DNA of 64,000 nt from assembly GCA_947311845.1 (NCBI GenBank), contig CAMZMU010000059.1, positions 54,397,461 through 54,461,460 of the forward strand. Reading direction: 5' to 3'. Under the pieces are notes generated by a model that did not search any database, was not told the origin of the DNA, and saw nothing but the letters and a program-made list of their open reading frames with translations. Of the stretch, positions 24,584-36,193 are shown piece by piece. A program made the position numbers and the translations under genes. The DNA is from Poa pratensis. Taxonomy: Eukaryota; Streptophyta; Magnoliopsida; Poales; Poaceae. Within the stretch, counting starts at the first letter, position 1; each line of letters opens with the position of its first letter.

Positions 24584-25010
24584 GCGCTCATCTCCTCATA
24601 AAGTGGAGCTCACCGAATCTCTTCTTCCTGAATTCCGGACCTTTTATTTCCTGGTTTAACTCTTGAGTCAAAGGAGAACGGCAATGCCTCGTTCTGAACC
24701 AGCGAAGTGTGGATGAAGGGGCATAGGCGGAGCTGTCCAGCGCGAGGTCGACCGCCAAGGCGCGCAGCTGGGCCGCGAGGCCGCGCCGGAAGAAGGTGCG
24801 GCACCCTAACTCGCTGTAGGGAGGGGATTTGGCCGGCGTGCGCGTTCTGAGTCCGCGTCCGCTCACGCGACGTCGGTGGGGCTGGAGGAAAACGGGGCAA
24901 GATAACCACGGAATAGTAGCTCGCCGGAGGAGGAGGATGGCGCGAGGGCGGCGGATTTGGGCCGGAGCGCGTGGGCTGGAGCCGCTCCATGTTCATTGAT
25001 CTGTTCTCGT
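24584..25010 (-). other. Likely 5' UTR/promoter region of the PEBP-like gene
   Basis: GC-rich sequence upstream of the PEBP-like start. Overlapping Pro/Arg-rich open frames on this strand have no family resemblance and look like shadows of GC-rich UTR. Confidence 0.35.
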
Positions 25011-26934
25011 GTTCTCACAGAGAAGATAGGTACAGAGTGCGGGTTATTTTTCATGAACCGTTTTTTTGTCACTTACCGATGGCAGGGGTGGGTAAAATCT
25101 CATACCACACAGGGGTAAAATCGGAAAAGTGAAAAACGCACCAACACCTCCTCAGAAGAGATAGAAAAAAGAAGCAAGGCACGATATGTGCCTTTGGCGA
25201 TAATTTTGTCCGTGTGTACGTGATATTGTGATGTGATTCGATCCCGTGGGCGAAATCCAACAAAATCTGTCTCCCCTAACAGGTTTAGAGATTTCCATGT
25301 TACGTCCTTAATACTTCGTCAAATGAAAAAAGCTAAACATACAAAGTTGTCGATAATTTCAAACCAATACTCCTAGACTAACCATTCGTACAAATCGGAA
25401 TTCGGACCCTCCAGATATCCCTTTTTACTAGAGGCCATAATCTGGTTTCGCAAATCCCGAAAGTTGGTGACTGCATTGACTCCAACTCTTGTCAAACTTG
25501 ATTATTCGGCCAAGCCACACGACCCTATTCACTCATTGGGCTGACAGCATACTCTAGGAAGGTTCTAGAGGTGACCAAGAGACTTTGGATCAAAGGGGCA
25601 TCAGTCGGAGGGTGTCAAGGAGCAGTGTCCCATCCTATATAAAGAGAGAAACACCCTAAATTTTGAGGCAGCCACCAAAAGCCACAAATATACCTCCCAC
25701 TTGGCTCTCATCTACAAGGGGGAGGGCTCATCTAAAGCACCAAGAAGCTATAAAGCACCAAGAAGTTACAATGGTCCCCTCTCTCATAAATTTCTGTAAT
25801 CCTGTATGTAAACATGGTGTTTGATGTTATAAATTTGTTGCACATTATATATATGTGTGTTGCATCTATGTCATGTTTGTGTAGTTTCTTTGTCTTTTGG
25901 TTAATTGTTTAATCTCTTTAATTGATTCGAGTAGTATGTTGATATGGTACAGTCATATGGTTCCCATCATATTTATGTGCGCATGGATAATCATCATAGA
26001 GTTTGTACTATGTGAATAAAACCGTATGGTAGGGCTGCCTGAGTAACAGAAACATAATCCCCATTTTTATTTTTGACATGTATGGGATGAAGTCGGACAA
26101 TTTATCGTAATGCTATGGTTGGGTTCTTCTAGTATTTACGGATGTTTGCTAGAGTGCCAATTAGTGCATGTAATCGACACTAGTTGAGACCATATAAGAT
26201 GTGTCCTCTTCGACATAAAAACTGCAATATACAACAATGAACCTGGTAGCTTGTACAATTCTGCCGCAGTTTACACCACTTTTACACACTCGTCGTTTTA
26301 TTAAATTATAGTTGTTTATTGCTATGATGCATGGATACTGGGCTCATAATTTCACTTGAGAGGGGAACAATAACACGTGGAAAATAAGTTTCTAAATAAC
26401 GAGCCGAAAAGGACTCTCTCTATTTTGGGCCAACTACGATGAATATAATTTTTTGTTTCCTATTATCATCCATCCTTTCGATAAAGCAATAAGGATTGGA
26501 TGACACATTACAGTTGAGATAGTTATGAGCGAGCCTAATTCGTGAGCTCCAGTGCTCGCTTCTTTAAAAAAACGAAAATCATATTGACGTGTTGGAATTT
26601 ATTTTGGATGTAGCAAATGGTATAACCCATAAACGTGCAAAATATCAACCTTAAATGTTTTGTATTCTAAACTACACAAAAATTAGAAAAATGTGTATTC
26701 TGTGTACACATATTTCAAATCTCTCAATTTTACAAAAAAGACAACGGCGGAAGACAACTGAGTGCACGTTTAAACCGGAAGAGGCCACCTAAGTCAAACC
26801 CAGGCCCATCGACACACACGCACTAGTAGGACCCAGTTTTGTCTCCCAGACTGTACTCTGTACCATGGGCCATGGGTCGCTGTTTGACCGGTACTGTTGA
26901 AAAGCGAAAACTCGCGACCACCCGAGCCACGAGT
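25011..26934. other. No gene seen
   Basis: AT-rich intergenic DNA. CTATATAAAGAGAG near 25,635 and the A/C-rich region after it look promoter-like, but no gene follows. Confidence 0.4.
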
Positions 26935-27285
26935 TTTGTTTTTACAACTTAATAAAGCTTTATTCATCATATAATGGTCAGATGATTTACAAGTAGTTGT
27001 TGAATAAAGCTAGGGGCATCCCCCTTCCAACTAGAAGCAACCTTAGATTTAAAAGCAGTTTTTGCGAGGCAATCCGCTACAATATTTGCTTCCATGTGAC
27101 AGAATTTGAGAGTAAATCTTTCGAAATCTTTAGCCAGATGTATACATTCAGTGTAAACTGCTGCTTCACTACCTCGGTAGTTAAATTGACCATTGACAGC
27201 TTTCAAAACAGCCACACAATCAGATTCAGCCATGACCCTGCCACAACCAAGATGTTGCGCCAGACCGTCTAATCAGCATCTGATC
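26935..27285 (-). mobile_element. LINE fragment, RNase H-like end
   Basis: A minus-strand frame (27233-26967) encodes the C-terminal RNase H-like domain of a plant LINE: AESDCVAVLKAVNGQ, then LKFCHMEANIVADCLAKTA. An AATAAAG and an A-rich tail follow on the minus strand. The rest of the element is absent. Confidence 0.6.
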
Positions 27286-28585
27286 TCACACATGCATGTT
27301 TCACAACTAAAAATAGTAATATCTCAAAACACCACGGATCAACAAAACAACAGAGAATTAACACTTTTTTCTCAATCTCTCAGTTTCTCTTCATAGTTGA
27401 AGAGATGGTCAAGTTGATTCATTTTAGGCAATCAACTGCGCCCAAATTGTAACACAAGTTGGACGGTGCACCTGATCGACAATCTGCGTTTGTTGAGGCA
27501 AACATACTCTATACCGTCTAGGAGTTGGAAACCTTGATCACACCGAATCCACCGTCCACGAAGCCAGCGATCCAAAGGATCGCCCAGCGCAGACATCGGA
27601 TCTTCTTCTACATTCAAAATCTGATCGATGTGCCCTAGCCGTATACTTGGATCTAGCGGCCATGTCCATGGATGAGGCGCCTGCCCGGCCGTTCATGGTG
27701 ATGGACGATATCCTGAGCCACTACGGCGACCTCCACGAGCGTCGATGGCTTGACTGGGAGATTGTGGACTGCAAGAAGATCGCCATCGGCTGCGGGGCGG
27801 CTGAGAAGTACATCCTGGACGGCATCGAGCTGTGCGTGCTCCGCGGCGACGACGACGACCCGAAGCACTACCCGACATGTCTATCCGCGCGAGCGCCGAT
27901 GTGTTCTTCCACGTCGAGATGATGATCGACGACGACGCGGCGGACATCTGGGGAATGGATACCGGCATCGCGTGCTGCGTCTGCGCCGTCGAAGGGGATG
28001 TCATGGTCGTTAGGCTGGCGTTCACCGCCCGCCACGTTACCGGCTCTTTCCGGGCGTACTATCTCGTCTTCGACTCCGCCGACACGTCCCTCACGATGAT
28101 CTCCGCACAAGGTACAACCGTCGGCGCAACCTGCCCTCTCCCCCTGCGCCGGCAAGACGGCGGCTACTCGCTGGCCGTCTTGGCCAGCAGAGTGAACCAC
28201 GCCACCCCGGCCCCACGCTCTGCCTGTGGAACCTGCCGACTCCGAGCGACATCTCCTCTCCGAAAGACATGGATCAGTGGGTGGTGAAGGACCGTGATGG
28301 TGCCGTTGCCGACCGTCGCCTCGACGTACACGTCGCCTTCTCGTGTAACGGCAATGCTGTCTGGGGCAATCTCACTCAGAGCATCTCCAAGCGGAGCCCC
28401 AAATCTGGCCCTCAAACTGTCCGCGGACGTGTCCGGACGCGTCCGTGAACAGTGATCGGACAGCCCGTAAAAACAAGCTTCTACAACCACATACCTCAAA
28501 CATAGATAGCAAAATACTATAAGAACATGCAACGTGCACAATTTGCTACTACGTGCACTAGATGCCACCGGATATCTATCCTATT

Positions 28586-29335
28586 CTACTCCTCGTCGGA
28601 TAGGACGATGACCGTGGCCGCTGCGCCGCTGCCGGAGGCGCCCTGTGCCGCATCGGGTGGAGGAGCCGCAGAAGATCCCTGTTGGTCGCAGTCGGAGAAG
28701 AAGGAGAGAGATCCAGACGGTTCTGGCTCGTAGAGGCGGCCTTCACGAATCGCCGCCTCCGCCTTCATCTGCTTGTCGACGAACCCGAGCCTGTTCGTCA
28801 TCTGACCGATGAGGATTCGGTCAGCCATCTCGGCCTTGATCTGTTCCCCGGCCGCACGGTGCTCCTCCTTGACCTTTGCATGCTCCTCCGCACGTATCCT
28901 TGCCTTCTCCGCCTCCTCCGCCCGTATCCTTTCCTGCTCCGCCTCCGCCTGAGCTCTCCATTGTTCCACCGCCGCCTCCGACTGTGCGCGATGTGTTTCG
29001 TTCATCTGCCGGATGAACTCTGAACTCGTCATTTCGACGATGTCGGAGTCCTCCGCCGCCTCCACATCTGTGGCCACATGCGATTCCGCCGCCTCCATTT
29101 CGCGGTGGATTTTCGCCCACCTCTCCGGCGTGAGCTTGGCGCAGGTGGTGGGAAGGCGGCGAGGCATGGTGGTGGACGTGGAGGATGGGGCTCGCCAGTG
29201 GTGGATGTGGAGGACAAGAGGGCGGCGGCTAGAAGAGAGCGGCGGCAGATGAGTGTGAGGGCTAGGGTTTGCTCCATCACCTCCACTTATAGTCAAAGGT
29301 GACAGGTGCGCCATGAATGCCGGCTGGTGCGCCAT
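28586..29335 (-). CDS. Transposon-borne Glu/Arg-rich coiled-coil protein
   Basis: An intact 249-residue frame on the minus strand inside the Harbinger-like element. The N-terminal ~57 residues are low-complexity; a more natural start may be the internal Met of MPRRLPTTCAKLTPERWAKI. Residues from about 110 to 190 are Glu/Ala/Arg-rich with heptad-like repeats, predicting a coiled coil. Then LIGQMTNRLGFVDKQMKAE follows, and the tail ends VIVLSDEE. There is no DDE transposase or clear Myb domain. The similar acidic tail of the ORF at 11.7-12.7 kb suggests a shared family of element-borne ORFs. Function unknown. Confidence 0.45.
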   Translation of the reverse strand: MAHQPAFMAHLSPLTISGGDGANPSPHTHLPPLSSSRRPLVLHIHHWRAPSSTSTTMPRRLPTTCAKLTPERWAKIHREMEAAESHVATDVEAAEDSDIVEMTSSEFIRQMNETHRAQSEAAVEQWRAQAEAEQERIRAEEAEKARIRAEEHAKVKEEHRAAGEQIKAEMADRILIGQMTNRLGFVDKQMKAEAAIREGRLYEPEPSGSLSFFSDCDQQGSSAAPPPDAAQGASGSGAAATVIVLSDEE

Positions 29336-29439
29336 GAATGCCGACGCCGGTCAAGCTATCTAAACCGCGTGGGAGGGCGATCAAAGCGTGGGTCCGCCCT
29401 GTCATCGACCAAGGGGCGGACGCGTCCGGGCGGCCCCAA

Positions 29440-30773
29440 CACAACTAGGAAACTAGCTTTCTATGAAACCACATTTTGTGGCACACCAAATAGCCATACG
29501 CCACAGAAAAATATTTCTGTGCCGCATGGGGCTAGATGCGCCACAGAAAGCCACATTTCTGTGGCGCATCTAGCCCCATGCGCCACAGAAATCATGTGGC
29601 TTTCTGTGGCGCATGGGCCCACATGCGCCACAGAAATCAACATTTTGGTGGCGCATGGGCTAGATGCGCCACAGAAACCATTTCTGTGGCGCATCTAGCC
29701 CATGCGCCACAGAAACGCATGTGGGCCCATGCGCCACAGAATTTTTTAAAACAGATCCCACGTCCCCCCCGATCGCCTTTTTAGTTTTGAAAACAAGAAA
29801 AGAAAATGATAAAAAAATTCAATAAATAAAATCCTTTGAGATATAGTTAGGTTTTAGTGTCTAGTTGGTATAGAAATTTTGAAATATGAATTTTGACCTT
29901 TTTTGCAAAAAACAGAAAGAAAAAAGTTTGAACGGACATAACTTTTGAATACGATGTCGAAAAAATGCATTTAATATACCAAAAAAATCGTGAGAAAAAA
30001 ATGAAAAGAGGGTTTACCCGGTGAACTTTTCTCAGATCCGGCAAATTCCAAAATAGTAAAAAGTTATTTCAAAAAAAAGATTTTTTCTACAAAATCAAAA
30101 AAAAAATCAAATTTTTTGGATTTGTTGAATTTTTGGATTTTTTGAAGTTTTCTGGATTTTTTGAATTTTTTGATTTTTTTGATTTTTTGAACTTGCTTTT
30201 GAAGTTTTTGATTTTTTTTGAATTTTAAAAACACATCTATACACATATCACACATAAACTACACACATATATACACATACACAAGGGTTAAGAGGGTTGA
30301 TATGATAATATTATCAATAAGAACTTGAGTAGCATGAGGGTAGTTGAATTGAATAGAATTTAGAAGTTAAGCGTGCTTGGGTTGGAACAATCTGAGGATG
30401 GGTGACCTACTGGGAAGTCATTATTTGAGATATGCTTGGAGTGTTAAAAATGTTCAAAAAAATAAATATTTAGGGTTTTCCAAATTATTTAATTTTCTGA
30501 ATTTTTCTGATTTTTTTAATTTTTTTTGGTTTTTTGGATTTTTTTTATTTTTTGAAAATCCTAGATCTAGATCTGGCCGCCGTTTTTTAAAAATTAAAAA
30601 AAAATCTGTGGCGCACCGGGGTAGGGGTGCGCCACAGAATTGTTGTTTTCTGTGGCGCATCTGGGGTGCGCCACAGAATTAACATTTTTTTGGCGAGAAT
30701 TCTGTGTCGTACCCACCATGCGCCACAGAATGGCAAAGTGGATGCGCCACAGAATGGCATTTTCCTAGTAGTG
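29440..30773. mobile_element. CACTA-type non-autonomous element, 1334 bp
   Basis: Left end CACAACTAGGAAA and right end, inverted, CACTACTAGGAAAA. Subterminal regions hold many copies of GCGCCACAGAAW in both orientations: about 13 at 29,478-29,745 and 7 at 30,605-30,755. This is the transposase-binding layout of CACTA elements. Flanking triplets are CAA and GAA, a near 3-bp duplication. The core (30,060-30,560) is a T-rich run of TTTTTTGAATTTT-like units with no coding capacity. Confidence 0.75.
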
Positions 30774-31212
30774 GAAACCCGCCTCAGATATGGGCTGGAT
30801 TTGGGGTGTGCCGGACCGCCGGTCGTTTGGGCTGACTATAGGGAGTGCGTTTGGATGATGATTTTTGGGACAAAATCCGTTCAGACTGTCTGACCGGACG
30901 TTTGGGCGGCCTTTGGGAGCCGGTTAGAGATGCTCTCAAGGTATCATGTACTGCAGCCACATCGACCTGCTTAAAGCAGGTGGAGATGACGTGAATTTCA
31001 AGTATATAAGGTTGCCCAGGGAGCACAGGATCCCGTACCATGAAGCCATCATGATGGGCGAGCCGCGTGCGTTCCTGAATATGGCCTTGGTCGAGGACTC
31101 CATCTGGTTTGTTGCCATCACACCGTCAGACAGTAGCACTGGTGACACCACGGTGGATGTGTGGACTCTGGACCTCACACAACAGATGCCGGCCAAGGAG
31201 GAGCACGGGGAG

Positions 31213-31643
31213 GTATTTTTTGCCAAATTTGTCCTCTTTTACGAACTAATGACGCATCTGGCCGTTCCCGGAAACTAATTCCAAATCTGGCCCCCTGAGG
31301 TCGGCACCAACGCAAATGACGCCGACCTTGTGCAGTTCGGCGAAGTACTTTTGCGAACTAATGACGCATCTGGCCGTTCCCGGAAACTAATTCCAAATCT
31401 GGCCCCTGAGGTCGGCGCCAACGCAAATGGCGCCGACCTTGTGCAGTTCGCACAAGGTCGGCGCCATTTGCGTTGGCGCCGACCTCAGGGGCCAGATTTG
31501 CAAAATTTGGATGGCGCCGAACTGCACAACGTCAGCTCCATTTGCGTTGGCGCCGAGCTCAGGGGCCAGATTTAGAATTAGTTTACGGAAACGGCCAGAT
31601 GCGTCATTAGTTCGCAAAAGAGGCCAAATTTGACAAAAAATAC
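31213..31643. mobile_element. Mutator-type MITE, 431 bp, long hairpin
   Basis: Terminal inverted repeats start GTATTTTTTGCCAAATTTG and GTATTTTTTGTCAAATTTG and continue for over 100 bases. A perfect 9-bp target duplication CACGGGGAG lies at 31204-31212 and 31644-31652, as expected for Mutator. The inside is almost one large palindrome with its centre near 31,450, and the left arm holds two direct copies of a ~105-bp segment. No ORF of its own. Confidence 0.9.
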
Positions 31644-31955
31644 CACGGGGAGTGGGCAATGCACATCAACTTCAGAATGCAAAGCATCTGGGAGCTTGAT
31701 GCCTTCAGTCAGAATAGGTTGCCAAAGACCTTACCCAGGTTTCCCATCTTGAGGCAGGAGGATGCTGGTATCCTCTACATGCTACTGCCTGATCCCGATG
31801 GCACAAAAGGCCACCTTGTTGGCATTGACGTGGGGCAAAGCAGTACAAGTAAGACGCTGCAGATTGTGTCGTCCAGATGTCTTGCAGTCCCGTGGATGAG
31901 GCGACCTGTTGTAGTGCCTCGTGATTTCTTCAAACCACCTGGCACTGTAGATTGA

Positions 31956-33800
31956 GTTAAGTCGTGCATGCACTTGGTTAGGCAATTCTACCTGCTCAGC
32001 TACTACATTTCAACCGCATGTACAGCCTTTTTATACTTGTTCAATTTCTGAATTACTATCGTACGTGTAGCTGAAATGTTACTTGAAGCACGTTGAAGTT
32101 TTTAAGATAATATTGCAAGTCCAGTGGCCACCCTCAGGTGGCGGAGGGCTGCTCTGATGCTCATTGCGAGGTGGAGTAGAATTGATTGGGGGAAATAAGT
32201 TAGTTATAGCTAGAAATACCGGAAAGTGCTAATGGAGGCAAAAATTCGAAACAAAATCCTGTATGTAGATAATGTCGAGATATACCAGTGTACAAATTTT
32301 CAATTCGAAAGTCCTATTATTTTAGCTTATACAACAAAGACAAATATGGCAAAACTTCAAGTTTTTAAACTATGTACAGTTCATCACCAAGATCCACTCA
32401 TTTATCTTTTTTACCCGGCCTAAAATACAAGGAAATCCAAATTAAAAATTTGCACACATGTAAATCATATCACTATCGCGTCAAAAAAATCATATCACTA
32501 TCTACATGTGGGATGTTTTTCTGATTTTTTGAAACATAAAAAATGTACCTTTTTAATATTTTTAAAAAACGAGCTATATGTAGCTCGGTCTCCAAAACGC
32601 CTCTCTCCAGAAATACCATATTCTCCAAGATCGAGAACATGCTCAAATGGTGTTACCTGAACTTGCAAGAAAGCATAAATCGCCTGAAAATCGAAAGCTA
32701 AAATAAGTAATAAGTAGCACTATCTTAATTATATCAAGGAAACAACAAATAATTTACTCGCTTTTAGCAGCTGTGGTTCATTCTTCTGATTATTTTTGAA
32801 ATGGAAATTAAAACCATTATTGGGCTAAAGGCCGCAGATTGTTTTGTTCTTGGCCCATTGTCTATTGGCTCATGGCACACCGAATTTTAGTGTATATATT
32901 TAGAAACCATTCGTAAAAAAATAGAGTGGATACGCAAACACCCTACCAAATTGTAACATTAGATTCAAAACACAATTCGAGAAAAATATTGACCAATTTA
33001 GTATCCCTAGAGGCTGAGTTTGTAGGCCACTTAGATTAGCTATTGTTCACCTAAGATTTATCGTTTAACGCCTCAACTTATTTGTCTAAAATATCGAAAC
33101 TGCTTTGCATACGACGTTCCTTGTCCGATTCCGATATTTGTACTACATAGCAATCCGACGGACTACTTTGATGTCTAATGCCATTAGGCGGACAGAGCAC
33201 TCAATCGGACCAACGCCGTACAGAAAAAGGTCGGACGCATAGCACTAGTCCTAAAATATTGGCTTAATATTTTACATCATCTTGTCTTCATGCTAACTTT
33301 ATAGATTTCTTGAAACCTTCTATACAAGGGTACCAAGGTCAGTGTATCGGATACTCTCTCGTGAATCGTGATGACGGGCAATGATTCATGTGTTTATCGA
33401 CCCTAGTCAGATTGAGTCCTCTCCCACACAAAAAAAAGTTTTTGTATAGTGGAAATGGACTCTCTCAATTTTGTTTAATTTTGCTAGCCATCCTTTTTTT
33501 TTCCTCTTGATAATGCATCAAATTTTAGTTGAGAAAATCGTGAGCGAACATGTTATCAACTTAGAGCATATGTAGCATTCTCCGAGTCTGGCCCATGGAT
33601 CGCTGTTCGATCGGAATCATCCCTGACCACCACGTTCTTACACAACAAAAATCTGGCCGTGGAATAAACGACCACCACAAGCGTTCAAATCACGAACCCA
33701 GGCACCATGACATGTACAATGGACATGGCCTACGTGGAGAGCGACCGCTTGCTCGCTTCACACCACCATTTTAGGGTGCGCCCATCGGCCCATGTCACAC
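31956..33800. other. 3' flank of the DUF1618 gene, then gene-free AT-rich DNA
   Basis: No coding domain or clear transposon ends. The region after about 32,460 is AT-rich. Confidence 0.4.
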
Positions 33801-34131
33801 TACACACCACGTACTAATCTTACCAAACTGTCCTTGTTCTCCTCACCATGATCTGCTTAAAAAAACTTGAAGTTCATTTATGCCAAACCATACGATGCTT
33901 CTCTTGATGAAATGTGACACACTAGCCACATCACAATCGTGGACACGCACGGATCTACCCAAATTGTCCTTGTTGGCTTCTCCGCCCCATATTGTCATTG
34001 TGGACACGACAACATTTGATCGAGGTGGCCTCAATAAGAAGTCGTGGTATAGTATGAATCTATGATATGTCTTGTTGATGTGTGCAAAACCCCATCACTA
34101 TTGAACAGTGAGTCTACGAGTGCTTGGTGCA
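33800..34131 (+). repeat. Diverged direct repeat, copy A (left part, split by a LINE)
   Basis: Sequence here (AGCCACATCACA, then GTGGACACGCACGGAT, AAGAAGTCGTGGT) recurs with many changes at 38,945-39,275 and 40,475-40,665. The copy continues after the LINE at 37,912-38,030. No coding capacity was recognised. Confidence 0.55.
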
Positions 34132-35750
34132 CTTCGCTCATTCTGTTCGGGAATATAATTTGGACTTCTGAGCTATTTCTGAGACGGACAGACGTGATTT
34201 CTCGCAAAGTCAATTGGACCGACTTTCAGGTGGTATAGACTTTGCTTGGTACCCCGCCCTCCTTGTGGACGCTCTGGGGGTCTTTTACTAGGCGTAAAGA
34301 CATAAACCATGGAAGTGTTGGCTGTTTCGGATGTTGATTTTCATATCAAAATGCACATCCGTAATAAAGCCGACAATTTCATTTGGAGTCTTGTCGCTGT
34401 GTATGGGCCTGCCCAGGAGGATTCTAAGGCTGCCTTCTTCGAGAGATGGTTAACTTAGCAAAGGATAACCACACCCTTTTATCATTGGGGGGATTTCAAT
34501 TTGCTTCATTTTCCATTCGAAAGAGTAGAGGCCGGTTTGACAATCGTTGGCCTCTTTTGTTCAACGCGGTCATAGACAGCTTGAGCTTAAGAGAGGTGTG
34601 AATGGTTGGGAGACAATTCACTTGGGCAAAGTCTCTCCCAGAACCTACATACGAAAACTAGACCGTGTACTAATGGATACTGATTGGGAATCCAGGTTCC
34701 CTATGGTGTCAGTACGGGCTCTATAACGTATTGAGGGTCTGTCAGACCATGCTCCCATTTTATTGACCACCGGTAGGCCTAGACCACAGTGTAACCAGCG
34801 TTTCAAGTTTGAACTTGGATGGTTGCACCGTGAGGGCTTTCATGAGATGGTTAAAAGAATTTGGGAAAGACCTGTTGCCGGTATTACTCCTATCCAGAGG
34901 TGGAACAACAAAATTCGTGCATTACGCACACACCTTGTTGGCTGGGCACGTCATACAACAGGTTTACTTAAAAAAGAAAAAGTGCGACTCTCCTCAATTA
35001 TTGATGCTCTTGAGGCATTAGCAGAAGTTCGTTTGTTATCCACGCAAGAAATTGAGCTTAAGAGCCAATCGAATGCGCAGATAGCGAAACTTTTGCATGA
35101 GGAGGAGCTTAAGTGGTATCAACGTTCTAAAGCCCAATTCATACTGGAAGGGGATGCGAATACTAGATACTTCCACAGTATTGCCAATGGCAGACATAGG
35201 AAGAAACGTATTCACTCTGGTACAGGATGAGGGAACGATTGAGGGACATGAGCATCTAAAGTCGTACATTACTAATTATTAAAAATATGTTCGGAGCACC
35301 CGAGGAAGGAACTTCTCCCTGGACGAGTCTAGAACAGATGATATACCCCAGGTTTCACAGGAGGAAAATACCCTACTTACTACCCTCTATTCAGAGGATG
35401 AAGTGAGAAAGGCGGTTTTCCAAATGGAACACAACAAAGCCCCTGGGCCTGATGGTTTTCCGGCTGAATTCTACCAAACTTCTGGGATGTTATCAAGGCC
35501 GATCTCCTTCAGTTGTTCAGCTGTCTTCATGATGGACAATTAGAATTGTTCCGGTTGAATTTTGGTGAAATATTTTATTACCTAAGGTTAATGAGGCAGA
35601 AAGGATTCAACAGTTTAGACCTATCTGCCTTCTTAATGTTAGTTTTAAAATATTCACTAAAGTCGCTACGATTCGGTTGAACAGTGTGGCAGACCATGTG
35701 GTTCGTCCTTCTCAAACTGCTTTTATGCAAGGACGGAACATCCTAGATGG

Positions 35751-36032
35751 GTGGCGATCCTACATGAAACAGTTCACGAACTACATAGGAAAAAGTTGAA
35801 TGGGGTAATCCTGAAAATAGATTTTGAAAAAGCTTATGATAAAGTTAAATGGTCTTTCCTTCAGCAGACACTCAGAATGAAAGGTTTTTCTGAAGAGTGG
35901 CATGCGTTAATTCATAGCTTTGTTTCGGGAGGAAGTGTAGCCATTAAAGTCAATGATGACGTTGGTAAATACTTTCAGACCAAAAAGGGACTGAGACAAG
36001 GTGACCCGCTATGCCAATGCTATTTAATATAG
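35751..36032 (+). pseudogene. LINE reverse transcriptase core, part 1
   Basis: Open stretch with VILKIDFEKAYDKVKWSFLQ (catalytic Asp of motif A) and KKGLRQGDPL. The frame breaks at about 36,010, where one base appears lost before the continuation of the RT domain. Confidence 0.75.
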
Positions 36033-36193
36033 TGGCTGATATGCTGGCAATTATGATTGAACGTGCAAAGGCTGATGGCCAAATTGAAGGAGTGATACCG
36101 CATCTCGTTGATGGTGGCTTATCCATTCTTCAATACCGATGATACAATTCTGTTTATGGAACATGACATTGAGAAAGCTCGCTAAAGTTAATT

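Larger units (their letters stand above)
28379..30935 (-). mobile_element. PIF/Harbinger-like non-autonomous element
   Basis: Ends are GAGCATCTCCAAGCGG and the inverted copy of GAGCATCTCTAACCGG, flanked by TCA on both sides (28376-28378, 30936-30938). A 3-bp TNA duplication fits PIF/Harbinger. The GGACGCGTCCG-type subterminal sequences are typical of this cereal repeat class. It carries one ORF but no transposase, and is itself interrupted by a CACTA element at 29440-30773. Confidence 0.7.
27661..31955 (+). pseudogene. DUF1618-type protein gene, disrupted by two transposon insertions
   Basis: The coding sequence is in three blocks: 27661-28378, 30936-31212 and 31653-31955. Removing the inserts and one target copy at each site rejoins the reading frame exactly (NLTQGIMYCSHIDLL and AKEEHGEWAMHINF). 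The order of motifs (GIMYCSHIDLL, KYIRLPREHRIP, WTLDL, GEWAMHINFRM, W.LDAF) is that of the large grass DUF1618 family, of unknown function. Two one-base losses also break the first block, in CCC at 27871-27873 and CCCC at 28211-28214. The original protein would be about 430 residues. The start ATG follows a GCGGCC context. No full-length product can now be made. Confidence 0.8.

Noticed and set aside
24588..24996. Minus-strand frames upstream of the PEBP-like gene as an extra exon
   Set aside because: No splice signals joining them in phase and no family resemblance; better explained as UTR.
29478..29745. CRISPR-like regular short repeats
   Set aside because: Repeats alternate in orientation, have no uniform spacers, and lie at a CACTA terminus in a plant genome.
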